Shown here piece after piece: positions 34,340 through 43,233 of a stretch of 64,000 nucleotides of DNA. A model generated the notes under the pieces. It saw only the letters and a list, made by a program, of their open reading frames with translations, made no database searches and was not told where the DNA came from. The translations under genes were made by a program, and so were the position numbers. Within the stretch, counting starts at the first letter, position 1; every line of letters begins with the position of its first letter. Where the stretch lies: NCBI RefSeq assembly GCF_015277815.1, contig NZ_CP063813.1, positions 2,914,001-2,978,000 on the forward strand, written 5' to 3'. This stretch comes from Microbacterium atlanticum (GTDB taxonomy: Bacteria; Actinomycetota; Actinomycetes; Actinomycetales; Microbacteriaceae).

Positions 34340-35326
34340 CTACGGGTGCGGCGGCAGCGGCGGCGGTGGCGGGTAGCCCTCGTAACCGGGGCGTGTCGGT
34401 GGCGGGAAGCCGGGCTGCGGCGCCGGGGTGCCCTCGGCGCGCGGCGCCGGCCCGGCCGGGGCGGGCGGCGGAGGCGGGTCAGTGGCCGCCGCGAGGGGCA
34501 CGAACACCCGCGCGCCCGGCGACGGGTGCCCGGTGTGGTAGGCGTTCCAGTCCGGGGAGCCGTCGGGGAGCATGGGCAGCGGCGTGACCCCGTCGATGAA
34601 CGTCGGCCACGGGAGGAGTTCCTGCGTCGCGGATGCGGGTGCCGCCGGCGGTGCGGCGAGCGGCGCGGCGACCGGGCGCGACCGCTGGCGCTTCGGCGCG
34701 AAGAGCAGGTTCACCAGCGGCACGAGCGCGGTCCCGACGGCCGCGAGGATCGCGACAGCCACGACGACCCGCCAGTAGAGCTCGGCCAGGAACATCCACT
34801 CGCCGAAGGCCAGCGGGATGATCAGAAGCGCGGCGAGCGCGACCACGAGCGCGACCGTGACGATGACGACGGCACGGGTGAAGGTCGTGTCATGGCGCTG
34901 GAAGGCCTTCAGGTAGAGGCGCAGGTGCAGCAGCACCAGCTGCAGGATGAGCACGATCAGCAGGAACTGGATGAACCGCGAGACACCGAGCCATGGGAAG
35001 CGCTCGGGCATCCAGATCATGATCGCGCCCAGGAGCAGCGCGACGATCCACGACGCCATGCTCGCCAGGGCGAACCACGCCGGGCGGCGGGGCGCGAGGT
35101 GGGCGTCCAGGATCGCGACGCCCGCGAACGCGGCGAGCAGGAGGATCGTGAGGAAGGCCCGCCCGATGAGCCCGTTCTGCGAGCCGACGAGCACCCAGAC
35201 CACGCAGACGATCGCGGCGGCGATGAGGGCGCCGATCGCGACCCATATCGCGGCTCGCAGCAGCGGCGAAAGGGAGGCGTCGGCGCGCTCCGGCTGTGGC
35301 GTCGCATACGGGTCCGGCGCGGTCAT
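34340..35326 (-). CDS. Conserved membrane protein with Pro-rich C-terminal tail
   Basis: 328 residues from ATG 35326 (GAGAGGA RBS). About seven hydrophobic segments between residues 25 and 215 (for example LLRAAIWVAIGALIAAAIVCVVWVLV and FLTILLLAAFAGVAILDAHL), then an Ala-rich linker and a C-terminal tail ending in repeated Pro-Pro-Pro and PGYEGYPPPPPLPP. Family not recognised. The tail resembles cytoplasmic scaffolding extensions common in actinobacterial membrane proteins. Divergent from the membrane protein at 35463. Confidence 0.75.
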   Translation of the reverse strand: MTAPDPYATPQPERADASLSPLLRAAIWVAIGALIAAAIVCVVWVLVGSQNGLIGRAFLTILLLAAFAGVAILDAHLAPRRPAWFALASMASWIVALLLGAIMIWMPERFPWLGVSRFIQFLLIVLILQLVLLHLRLYLKAFQRHDTTFTRAVVIVTVALVVALAALLIIPLAFGEWMFLAELYWRVVVAVAILAAVGTALVPLVNLLFAPKRQRSRPVAAPLAAPPAAPASATQELLPWPTFIDGVTPLPMLPDGSPDWNAYHTGHPSPGARVFVPLAAATDPPPPPAPAGPAPRAEGTPAPQPGFPPPTRPGYEGYPPPPPLPPHP

Positions 35327-35462
35327 GACGTTCCTCTCGGGAGGCGGGCGGCGAGCCCGGCACGCCCATCCTGACACGCGGCGCGGGCGGTTTCGGGATC
35401 GCCCCGGTGGCACGCCGCACAGGGGGGGTGTGCCCGCACGCCTCGCCTCGTACCGTGAGCCT

Positions 35463-36170
35463 GTGCAGAGCGTCTCGCGTCCGCGCCCGCCGGTGACGGC
35501 CGCGCCACCGCCGCTGCGGCTGCGGCGCTGGGTGGGTTTCACGGTGCTCGGGGAGAGTCTCGGCTTCCTCATCCCGGTCACGGCCTTCGCCGTGGCAGCC
35601 GCCCTCGGGCTGAGCGCATGGTCGGCCTGGGGCGTGCTCGTCGTCTTCGGCGCTGGAGAGGGCGCCCTGCTCGGCCTCGGCCAGGCTCTCGGCGCCCGCT
35701 ACTCGCGGGCGGAGGTGCCGATCGGGTCGTGGGTGGCCGCGACGGCGGTGGCGGCATCCGTCGCCTGGGCCATCGGGATGCTGCCCTCGACGCTCGCCGA
35801 CCTCGGGGCTGAGATCGACTGGGCCTCGCCCGCCACGTGGGCGATCGCCGCGCCGGCCGCGCTCGCGCTGCTGGCGACCATTCCCCTGGCTCAGCGTCCG
35901 CTGCTCGCCCGCGCCGGCGTGCCCGGTTCGTGGTGGTGGCTGCCCATCAACATGGGCGCGTGGCTGGTCGGCATCGCGTTCACCTTCCTGCCCTCGCCCT
36001 GGGTGGATGAGACGACGCCGGCGGCGCTCACCTTCGCACTCTTCGCCGTGGCCGGCGTGCTCATGGCGACCACCGTTGCGGTGCTGACGGGCCTGGGCCT
36101 GCGGGCGATGCTCCGAAACGCCGGAACGCGCCCCGCAGTCGGGGCGCGTTCCGGGAATGGTGGCGAGTGA
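35463..36170 (+). CDS. Integral membrane protein of unknown function
   Basis: 235 residues from GTG 35463; the long open frame upstream is antisense to the previous gene. Six or so hydrophobic segments (GFTVLGESLGFLIPVTAFAVAAALG, WATAVAASVAWAIGML-type, GSWWWLPINMGAWLVGIAFTFLP, TFALFAVAGVLMATTVAVLTGLG). The pattern GLGQALGAR-...-SWWWLPINMGAWL resembles a family of small actinobacterial membrane proteins without assigned role. The 3' end is unusual: a 15-bp-stem hairpin (36121-36154) lies in the last codons and the stop codon overlaps tRNA-Tyr. Confidence 0.65.
   Translation: MQSVSRPRPPVTAAPPPLRLRRWVGFTVLGESLGFLIPVTAFAVAAALGLSAWSAWGVLVVFGAGEGALLGLGQALGARYSRAEVPIGSWVAATAVAASVAWAIGMLPSTLADLGAEIDWASPATWAIAAPAALALLATIPLAQRPLLARAGVPGSWWWLPINMGAWLVGIAFTFLPSPWVDETTPAALTFALFAVAGVLMATTVAVLTGLGLRAMLRNAGTRPAVGARSGNGGE
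36121..36154. terminator. Hairpin shared by tRNA-Tyr and the membrane protein gene
   Basis: CCGGAACGCGCCCCG (36121-36135) pairs perfectly with 36140-36154 (15-bp stem, CAGT loop). It starts 7 nt after the tRNA-Tyr discriminator on the minus strand, as a tRNA terminator should, while lying within the coding end of the plus-strand gene. Confidence 0.8.
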
Positions 36171-36242
36171 GGGATTCGAACCCCCGAAGGCTACGCCGGC
36201 TGATTTACAGTCAGATCCCTTTGGCCGCTTGGGTAACTCGCC
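36161..36242 (-). tRNA. tRNA-Tyr (GTA)
   Basis: 82 nt, class II with a long variable arm. Acceptor GGCGAGT with ACTCGCC, D-arm ACCCAAGCGGCCAAAGGG, anticodon stem TCTGA-CTGTAAA-TCAG with anticodon GTA, variable arm CCGGCGTAGCCTTCGG, T-arm ending ATCCCTC. The three bases after the discriminator (36158-36160 reversed) read CCA, so CCA is encoded. Confidence 0.93.
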
Positions 36243-36364
36243 GAGTGCGCACCCGCCCGGCTTTTCCAGTCGACCGGAGGCGCGATCCACAATCTTACGC
36301 GTTGTTGCGCGAGGTCAGAAATCGGCAGCCCGACAGCGGCAGCACCGCGGTGCCACCCGCGCTC

Positions 36365-37276
36365 TCACGTGCCGATGCGGTCGATGTCCATGCCGTCCAA
36401 CGCGCTCGGCGTGCGCAGCAGGGCACCCTCGAAGCGGCAGGTCGCCCCGGCCACGTCCATCGCGGTCTGGAGCACGGCCTCCCATCCGGCGGCGTCTGTG
36501 GGCACGCCGTCCACCAGTGCGCGCACCGTCGCGGCGAACGCGGCGTCGCCGGCGCCCATCGTGTCGACGATCCGGCCGGGAAGGCTCGAGATCGGCCGGG
36601 TCACCACGACCTCACCGGCTTCGATGGTGGCGCCGGCCGCCCCCTCCGTGGCAAGGACAGCCTTGGCGCCGCGGTCGATCAGCCGGGCGCGCAGCACGTC
36701 GAGCCGGGCGTCGTAGAGCAGCGCCGCGTCCTCCTCTCCCACCTTCACCAGCACGGCGCCTGCGGCGAGCTGCTCGAATCCGCGCACGAACTCCGCCGTG
36801 TCGCGCATCATGCCGGCGCGGGGGTTCGGGTCGACGGCGACCGAGGCGCCGGTCGTCGCGACGGCCTCGGCCAGCTCCGCCGCCTGCTCGGGGTCGTCGA
36901 ACGCGAAGCAGCTGACGACCACGAGGTCGGCATCCGCCATCGCCTGCCGCTCCTCCTCCCCGAACCGGATGCGGCGGCGCTGCGACGCCTCGTTGAACTC
37001 GTAGACCGGTTCGCCGCCGCCCGAGCGGGTGCTCACGGCGCGGGCGGTGCCGATCAGCGACGGCGTCGCGAGGAGGTCGACTCCGAAGTCGGCCAGATAG
37101 CGGCGCACGCGCGAGGCCGGCTCGTCATCGCCCAGCATGGCGATCAGGGTGGCCGGCACCCCCAGCCGCGAGAGGCCGACGGCCACGTTGAGCGCCGCTC
37201 CGCCGACGAACTCACGCACGCCGGTGTCGTCGCGCAGCTCGTCGATGAGTGCGTCGCCCACGACCACGACGGTCAT
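36365..37276 (-). CDS. PfkB-family carbohydrate kinase
   Basis: 303 residues. N-terminal VVVVGDALIDELRDD and FVGGAALNVAVGLSRLGVPATLIAMLGDD give the substrate lid and first PfkB signature (near 24-47), VDPNPRAG near 150 is a phosphoryl-acceptor region, and DTMGAGDAAFAATV near 243 is the second signature with the catalytic Asp. Ribokinase/fructokinase-like; the sugar is not predictable. Overlaps the FBP-domain gene by 4 bp (ATGA), so they are coupled. Confidence 0.88.
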   Translation of the reverse strand: MTVVVVGDALIDELRDDTGVREFVGGAALNVAVGLSRLGVPATLIAMLGDDEPASRVRRYLADFGVDLLATPSLIGTARAVSTRSGGGEPVYEFNEASQRRRIRFGEEERQAMADADLVVVSCFAFDDPEQAAELAEAVATTGASVAVDPNPRAGMMRDTAEFVRGFEQLAAGAVLVKVGEEDAALLYDARLDVLRARLIDRGAKAVLATEGAAGATIEAGEVVVTRPISSLPGRIVDTMGAGDAAFAATVRALVDGVPTDAAGWEAVLQTAMDVAGATCRFEGALLRTPSALDGMDIDRIGT

Positions 37277-37773
37277 CGCGGGACCCCCGCCGCTTCGAGC
37301 ACCCGACCCACGAACGCCTCGGTGCGGCGCCGCGTGCCGTCGATCTTGCGATCGACGCTGGCGCGGACCTCGTTGGGCGCGAGCGGCGCGGCGAGCCGCA
37401 CCGTCTCATGGCACGACAGGTCGGCGCAGATGTAGGTGCCGACGCTGTCGCCGTGCGCCCCCGCCTCGCCCGCCTTGCGCGCGGTGTACATCACGACCTG
37501 GTCGGCCGGTTGCATGGTGTGGCACAGGTTGCACATCGCCGCCCGACCCCGAGAGGTCCCGTCGGCCGCACGCAGCACGACGCCGGACGGCTCGCCGTCG
37601 ATCTCGGCGATCACATACCCGCGGCTGCGCGTGCGCGGGTCGCGCCAGGCCAGGAAGTCGAGGTGATCCCAGTCGGTCAGCACGAAGTCGTGCGGCAATG
37701 AGACGAGCCTGAGCTCGTCGGGTGAGGCGTTCACGAACGACGAACGCACATCATCTTCGGTCAGCGGGCGCAT
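37273..37773 (-). CDS. FBP-domain (fibronectin-binding-like / EF-G-binding) zinc-finger protein
   Basis: 166 residues from ATG 37773 (GAGGAGGT RBS at 4 nt). An N-terminal helical segment RPLTEDDVRSSFVNASPDELRLVSLP is followed by LDFLAWRDPRTRSRGYVIAEIDGEPSGVVLRAAD and a four-Cys treble-clef-like finger, CNLCH...YICADLSCHE, near residues 95-130. This is the FBP_C family that in Bacillus and Mycobacterium binds EF-G and rescues ribosomes from fusidic acid. Here the role is inferred from the family only. Coupled to the kinase gene. Confidence 0.82.
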   Translation of the reverse strand: MRPLTEDDVRSSFVNASPDELRLVSLPHDFVLTDWDHLDFLAWRDPRTRSRGYVIAEIDGEPSGVVLRAADGTSRGRAAMCNLCHTMQPADQVVMYTARKAGEAGAHGDSVGTYICADLSCHETVRLAAPLAPNEVRASVDRKIDGTRRRTEAFVGRVLEAAGVPR

Positions 37774-37846
37774 GGCACCTCCTCGCCGGTCCAGTCTACG
37801 AACGACGGATGCCGGCGCCACCCGCCGTGCGGCATCCGCGCGGCCG

Positions 37847-38755
37847 TCAGCTGGGCTCCACGCGGGCGCGCTGCTCGGCCGTGTCGTCCTCCGCCTCGTC
37901 CGACGCGCGTGCGCGGCCGCGGATGAGGAAGCCGAAGCCGAACGCGATGAAGAACATCAGCACGCCGTACACGGCCGCCGGCAGCGACAGCTCGACCGAG
38001 CCGAGCACGGTCTGCGCGATGACGATGGCGAGGGTGGCGTTGTGGATGCCGATCTCGAACGACGACGCGATCGCCTGGCGCCGGCCGACCCGTGCGAGGC
38101 GGGGGGCGAGGTAGCCGATCGTCAGGCTGATGAGGCAGAACAGGATGGTGATGAGCGACAGGCGACCGAAGTTCTCGACCAGCAGCGTCCAGTTCTGCGC
38201 GACCGCCCCGGCGATCACGATGACGAGGATGATCACCGACGCGATGCGGACAGGCTTGTCCATCGCCTGGGCGAACCGCGGCCAGAACCGGCGCACGATC
38301 ATGCCGAGCGCGACGGGGAGCAGGACGATCGCGAACACCTCGAGCGTCTTCGCCCACTGCAGTCCGAGCTGGTCGTCGAACGGGTCGAAGTACAGGATGG
38401 CGAGGTTCGTGATGACCGGCAGCGTGAACACGGCGATGACCGAGTTCACCGCGGTGAGTGAGATGTTCAGGGCCACATCGCCGCGGAACAGGTGGCTGTA
38501 GAGGTTGGCGGTGGTCCCGCCGGGCGAGGCGGCGAGCATCATCATGCCGACCGCCAGCACCGGGGGAAGCTGGAACGCGACGACCAGTCCGAAGCAGATC
38601 AGCGGCAGCAGCACGAGCTGGCACGCCAGCGCGATGATCACCGCCTTGGGCTGCTTGAGGACGCGCGCGAAGTCGCCGAGGGTGAGGCTCAGGCCGAGCC
38701 CGAACATGATGATGCCGAGGGCTACGGGCAGCCCGATGGTGGTCAACGCTGACAT
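37847..38755 (-). CDS. Bile acid:sodium symporter family transporter
   Basis: 302 residues with nine to ten hydrophobic segments. BASS-family features: an N-terminal IGLPVALGIIMFGLGLSLTLGDFARVLKQPKAV, the Na-binding LAASPGGTTANLYSHLFRGDVALNISLTAVNSVIAV in the crossover helix near 80-115, and SSFEIGIHNATLAIVIA near 225. The tail is acidic and charged. Actinobacterial members move organic anions such as pantoate or bile-acid analogues; substrate unknown. Stands alone. Confidence 0.88.
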   Translation of the reverse strand: MSALTTIGLPVALGIIMFGLGLSLTLGDFARVLKQPKAVIIALACQLVLLPLICFGLVVAFQLPPVLAVGMMMLAASPGGTTANLYSHLFRGDVALNISLTAVNSVIAVFTLPVITNLAILYFDPFDDQLGLQWAKTLEVFAIVLLPVALGMIVRRFWPRFAQAMDKPVRIASVIILVIVIAGAVAQNWTLLVENFGRLSLITILFCLISLTIGYLAPRLARVGRRQAIASSFEIGIHNATLAIVIAQTVLGSVELSLPAAVYGVLMFFIAFGFGFLIRGRARASDEAEDDTAEQRARVEPS

Positions 38756-38794
38756 GGGACTCAGTGTGCAGGATGCCGCGACCCCGTGTCATCC

Positions 38795-38827
38795 GTCCAC
38801 AGGCCGCTCGCGCGGCGGCCTGTGGAC
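38795..38827 (-). terminator. Terminator of the nucleotidyltransferase gene
   Basis: GTCCACAGGCCGC (38795-38807) pairs with 38815-38827 (13-bp stem, 7-nt loop), 8 bp downstream of the stop at 38836. Confidence 0.8.
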
Positions 38828-38835
38828 GGCGGAGG

Positions 38836-39624
38836 TCAGCTCCAGCCGAGCCGCATCGCCACGACGTCCGCCGCCGTCGAGGGGAACGCGTCCCACCCGG
38901 GCTCGAGGATGCGGCGCGTCAGGCGGTACAGCTCGAACGCGGTCTCCTCGATGGGCAGATCCAGTGAAGCGGCGATGTCGGCGCCCCACGTCGGGAAATC
39001 CCGCTCGAAGCGGCGCATCGGATCGATCGTGTCGCGAAGGGGGGTGGATGCCGCCGCGAAGCGCCCGCGGATGGCCCGGACGAGCAGCTGCACCGCCCAC
39101 TGCCGGATGAACGAGTTGCCGTTGAGCACTTCGCCGCGCCGCACCCGCCCCACGCCGATCAGGAGCTTCACGAGCACCAGACGTGTGTCGTTGACGGGGT
39201 CGAACCGGTCGTCCCCGGCGGCCCGCGCCCGCGACTCGCCCAGGAGTCGCGCGGTGGTCCCCGCCTCGTCGTCGACGAGGACTGTCGCATCGCCGGCGCG
39301 GGCCCCCTCCAGCTCCGCGGCATCCGAGAATGCGAACTCGAACACGTGCCCGTCGTCGTACACGGCGACGAAGCCGATCTCGCCCTCGCGAGCGGTGAGC
39401 ACGAGACGGTCCTGGTCGGGAAGCCACGAGAGGTCGGGTCGCACCTCGGGGCCGCGGCCCGCGGCGGTCAGCGCGAAGAAGTCGTGATCCGACCACTCGT
39501 CGCGCCGGTCGCGCGCGTCGTCCGACGCCGACCCGAGGAGCACGAGGCCCACGAGGTCCGGGTGCGCCCGCACGCCGTCCGCGAGCCCCGCGCTCAGCTC
39601 GTCGAACCGCTCGGGCGAGGTCAC
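38836..39624 (-). CDS. Aminoglycoside 6-adenylyltransferase-like nucleotidyltransferase
   Basis: 262 residues from GTG 39624, which overlaps the amylase stop as GTGA. Nucleotidyltransferase site GLVLLGSASDDARDRRDEWSDHDFF near residues 26-50 (GS plus the Asp-x-Asp pair, with an insertion between), followed by an alpha-helical C-terminal half: VNDTRLVLVKLLIGVGRVRRGEVLNGNSFIRQWAVQLLVRAIRG. Matches the AadK / streptomycin-adenylyltransferase-like superfamily, but GS...WSDHDF is also used by non-resistance relatives. Its coupling to a GH13 gene argues for a housekeeping or maltodextrin-linked role. Confidence 0.7.
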   Translation of the reverse strand: MTSPERFDELSAGLADGVRAHPDLVGLVLLGSASDDARDRRDEWSDHDFFALTAAGRGPEVRPDLSWLPDQDRLVLTAREGEIGFVAVYDDGHVFEFAFSDAAELEGARAGDATVLVDDEAGTTARLLGESRARAAGDDRFDPVNDTRLVLVKLLIGVGRVRRGEVLNGNSFIRQWAVQLLVRAIRGRFAAASTPLRDTIDPMRRFERDFPTWGADIAASLDLPIEETAFELYRLTRRILEPGWDAFPSTAADVVAMRLGWS

Positions 39625-41597
39625 TCCGCCTCCACCAGCTCGGCCGGCGTGGCGTCGTGCGCCGATACGACACCGCGCAGCACGTCGGCGTGCTCCACGC
39701 CCTCATGCGACGAGACCGGAACCTCCACGCCGGCCAGCCGCCAGACCGCGAACGCGGGCCCGTCGGCCGAAAGCAGCACCGAGCCGTCGCCGGCCACCGC
39801 GAGCGTGGCGTCGCCGAACACCGCCTCGGCGTCCGCAGCGGCAGGCAGCGCACCCGCGGGGATCGCGGCATCCGCGTCGCCCTTCGCCGCCAGCACGAGC
39901 AGGGTCTCGTCCGCCGACTCGCGCACGAACGCGACGACCGTCGTCGACGTGGATCCAGCGCAGACCGCCGGTGGCCAGCGCCGGGTGGGCACGCCGGAGG
40001 GCGACGAGGTCGCGATACAGCGCGAGCCGCTCCGCGACGTCCGGTTCGCCCTCGGTGCCCCAAGGAATGGGGGTGCGGCTGTCCTCGCCCTCCGCGCCGG
40101 TGAGCCCGAACTCGTCGCCGGCGTACACGACCGGAAGGCCGGGCAGCGTCACCATGAGGCCCACCGCGACCGGAATGGCACCCGGGGCGGCGTTGGTCGC
40201 GAAGCGGCCCGTGTCGTGTGAGTGTCGAGCGGCTGCATGTTGCCCAGGCGCACGCGCCACGGGATGCTCCCGGTGAAGCGGACGACGGCGTCGACGAACT
40301 GGCGGGCGGTGTAGCGGGGTATGCCGCCGATCGGCTGGCCGAAGAACCACGGCTCGGTGCGCTCGACGCCCTCGGCGGTCATGAACGGCGTGCCGGTGGG
40401 CTCGGACAGCCAGCCCCACAGCGGCCGCGTGAATGACGGGTACGTCATCGCGCCGTGCCAGCCGTCGCCCTGCAGGTCGCTCGCGGCGTCGTTGGTGGAC
40501 TCGCCGAGGAGGATCGCCTCGGGATTGATCTCGAGCATCGTGCGGCGCAGCAGCTGCCGCACCTCGGCGTTGAGGTCGACGTCGCCGAGCCGCCCGGTCA
40601 TGTTCGCGACGTCGATGCGCCAGCCGTCGGTGGAGTACGGCGGCTTCAGCCACTTCGCCACGACCGAGTCCGTATCCTCGATGAACCGCCTGCGCAGCTC
40701 GTCGGAGGCCCAGTTGAACTTGGGCAGCGTGGGCGTGCCCAGCCACGAGACGTACTCGGTGTTGGCGTCGTCGGTGAAGTAGTAGTACTTCTCCTCGGGG
40801 GCGCCGGGGTTGCCCAGCGCCGCCTGGAACCACTCGTGACGGTCCCCCGAGTGGTTGCTCGTGAGATCGCCGATGACGCGGATGCCCCGGGCGTGGGCCG
40901 CCTCGATGAGGCGGATGTAGGCCTCATCACCGCCCAGCAGCGGGTCGACGCGGTCGAAGCTCGCCGCGTCGTAACGGTGGTTGGAGGCCGCGGGGAACAC
41001 CGGCGTGAGGTAGAGCAGGTTCACGCCGAGCGAAACGAGGTGGTCGAGCTTCTCGATCACTCCGTCGAGGTCGCCCCCGTAGAACTGCTGCGAGCGCCCG
41101 GGCATGACGGGGTCGACCGGCGTGTCCCAGCTCGCGGCGATCGCCCACTCGGGCGTGGGGTGCGTGTCGGCCTGCGCCGATCGCGCGAACCGGTCGGGGA
41201 AGACCTGGTACATGACGGCGTCGGACAGCCACGACGGCGGTGCGGGGTGCGCGACGAGGGCGAAGTCCTCCGCGTCCAGCGTCTCGATCGAGTGCAGACC
41301 GGTCTGGTTGAGCCACTCGACCCGGCCGTCCTCGTGCAGGAGCAGCCAGCGGTAGCCGTGACGGCGGTTGCGCACGGCGACCGGCGCCTCCCACCAGTCC
41401 CAGCCGTCCGCGGAGCCGACGGGCGAGGCATCCGTCCACTCCGGCTCGTGATCGGGGTTGGAGCGCGTGCGCACGGCCGAGAGCGGTCCGTAGCCGACGG
41501 GCACGCGCAGGCGCACGGTGACGATGTCGCCGAGGTCCGGCGCGAGATCGGAGACGTACAGCGGCGAGCCGTCGTGGTGGGGGGTGAGGGTTGTCAT
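39621..41597 (-). pseudogene. GH13 neopullulanase / cyclomaltodextrinase-like enzyme, interrupted by two compensating frameshifts
   Basis: 659 codons in length units from ATG 41597 to the stop at 39621, but read in three frames. Frame 1 (41597 to about 40218) covers the N-terminal domain and most of the barrel: AVMYQVFPDRFARS, VIGDLTSNHSGDRHEWF, STDGWRIDVANMTGR with the nucleophile Asp near 323, and ILLGEST with the acid Glu near 360. Near 40216-40222 two extra bases shift the frame; frame 2 (about 40215-39955) continues SHDTGRFATN (conserved region IV), LPGLPVVYAGDEFGL and PIPW. Near 39945-39955 one extra base returns to frame 1 for the C-terminal beta-domain. Net length is unchanged mod 3. 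Function, if intact, is maltodextrin hydrolysis in the cytosol. Confidence 0.85.
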
Positions 41598-41745
41598 GCT
41601 CTTCGCCTTTCGGAAGACAGGCGGCGCGGACGCGCCGGGTGCGAGATCGGTGCGACGTGGTTGCACGGCGACGGCCATGACAGAGCCCTTGAGTTGTTGT
41701 TCAGTTGTCGGTCATCGATCCTGTCACGGGATCGGATGCCTCGCC

Positions 41746-43230
41746 TCAGCGCCGCGACCCGAGGTGGATCGCGGCTGCGCCGAGCGGAGCGAGCTCGAAT
41801 CGGGCGACGCCGTCCGCGACGGTGTACCCCGCGCCGCGGCATCCGTCGCCGTCCGCCGCTTCCCGGCCACCGGTCACGACGTCGCAGTACTCCCCCGCCG
41901 GAAGCGAGGTGGGGATCTCGACGGACTGCTCTTCCGTGCCGACGTTGACGGCGACGACACCGCGGCCCTCGCGTTCGAACCCGTACGCGTCGCCCTCGTC
42001 CACGCCCTTCAGGCGGGCGGCGTCACCGGCGACCGCGCGGAACTCGAGCATGCCCCCGATCGCCGGCCAGGCCTGCACGCACGTGCGCTCGCCGTCGGTG
42101 TAGGACCCGGCCGGGCCCGTGGCGTCGGCGCAGCTCGCCGGAGACACGGTCCCGTCCGGCGCGGCCGGCGCACCGGCGTCGCGATCCGAGAACGCGTAGC
42201 CCGAGTAGACGATCGGCGTCCCGTAGTCGTCGGCGAGCATGAGGACGTTGGCGATGACGTACAGCGGTCCGTCGCGATAGGTGACATCGGCCTCCCCGCG
42301 CTCGGTGTCGTGGTTGTCGATGAACACGACCGCCGCGTCGGACGGGACATGCAGCGGCCGGTCACCCTCCCGCTCGGGTTCGGCGAACACGCCGCTCTCG
42401 AGCTGGGGGAACAGGTCGCGCGCATAGGTGAACTCGAACACCTCGCCGAAGCCGGCGTACTCTTCGGGCTGCACCGGCTCGCCGGCGCCGCGGATCACCT
42501 CGCTGATGACGCGCGTGCCCTCGGGAAGCTCTGCGACGACGGCAGCCACGTCGTCGGCCGCCATGTGCTTCGCGGCGTCGATGCGGAATCCCGCGACGCC
42601 CAGCGAGAGCAGATCGTCGAGGTAGCCGACGATCGTCTGCCGGACGCGCGGGCTGGCGGTGTCGAGGTCGGCGAGGTTCACCAGCTCGCAGGTCTGCACC
42701 TGCTCACGCGAGTCGTAGTCGAGGATGTCGTCGTCGGTGGTGAGCCCGCAGTGGTGGAAGTCCTCGGGGCCGTACAGCCCCGGGTACGCGTAGTGCTCGT
42801 ACGGCGTTCCCGCGAACCCGGCGCCCGGGGCATCCTGACCCGTCATGTGGTTGACGACCGCGTCGGCGATCACCTCGACGCCGGCGGCACCGCAGCGATC
42901 CACCATGTCGGCGAACTCGTCGCGTGTGCCCAGGCGGGACTCCAGCTGGTAGCTCACCGGCTGATACGACGCCCACCACTGCGGCAGGTCGACGTGCTCG
43001 TTCGGCGGCGACGTCAGCACCCACGCGAAGCCGTTCGGCCCCAGCGTCGACTCGCACTCCTCGGCGATCGAGGTCCACGGCAGCTGGAAGAGCTGGATGC
43101 CGACGTCCGGCGCCGCGCGGTCGGCGTCAGCGGCCTGCGGCGCGGCGCACGCCGCGAGCGCGAGGACGGCGGACACGACGCCTGCGGCGAGCAGACCCCG
43201 GCCGATGCCGGGGCGTGGGAGCCCCGGCAT
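41746..43230 (-). CDS. Secreted alpha-amylase lipoprotein (GH13)
   Basis: 494 residues. The N-terminus has a short basic region, a hydrophobic core and the lipobox ALAAC, lipid-anchored Cys near residue 28. GH13 regions: VIADAVVNHMTGQ (region I), GFRIDAAKHMA with the nucleophile Asp near 214, VISEVIRG with the proton-donor Glu near 243, and VVFIDNHDTERG near 303. The C-terminal beta-domain ends IPTSLPAGEYCDVVTGG. It should degrade starch outside the membrane to give maltodextrins for the neighbouring MalEFG importer. The malG stop is 3 bp away, so it is in the mal operon. Confidence 0.93.
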   Translation of the reverse strand: MPGLPRPGIGRGLLAAGVVSAVLALAACAAPQAADADRAAPDVGIQLFQLPWTSIAEECESTLGPNGFAWVLTSPPNEHVDLPQWWASYQPVSYQLESRLGTRDEFADMVDRCGAAGVEVIADAVVNHMTGQDAPGAGFAGTPYEHYAYPGLYGPEDFHHCGLTTDDDILDYDSREQVQTCELVNLADLDTASPRVRQTIVGYLDDLLSLGVAGFRIDAAKHMAADDVAAVVAELPEGTRVISEVIRGAGEPVQPEEYAGFGEVFEFTYARDLFPQLESGVFAEPEREGDRPLHVPSDAAVVFIDNHDTERGEADVTYRDGPLYVIANVLMLADDYGTPIVYSGYAFSDRDAGAPAAPDGTVSPASCADATGPAGSYTDGERTCVQAWPAIGGMLEFRAVAGDAARLKGVDEGDAYGFEREGRGVVAVNVGTEEQSVEIPTSLPAGEYCDVVTGGREAADGDGCRGAGYTVADGVARFELAPLGAAAIHLGSRR

Positions 43231-43233
43231 CCG

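Noticed and set aside
34947..35462. Extended N-terminus of the plus-strand membrane gene
   Set aside because: It lies wholly antisense to the Pro-tail membrane gene; GTG 35463 is the natural start.
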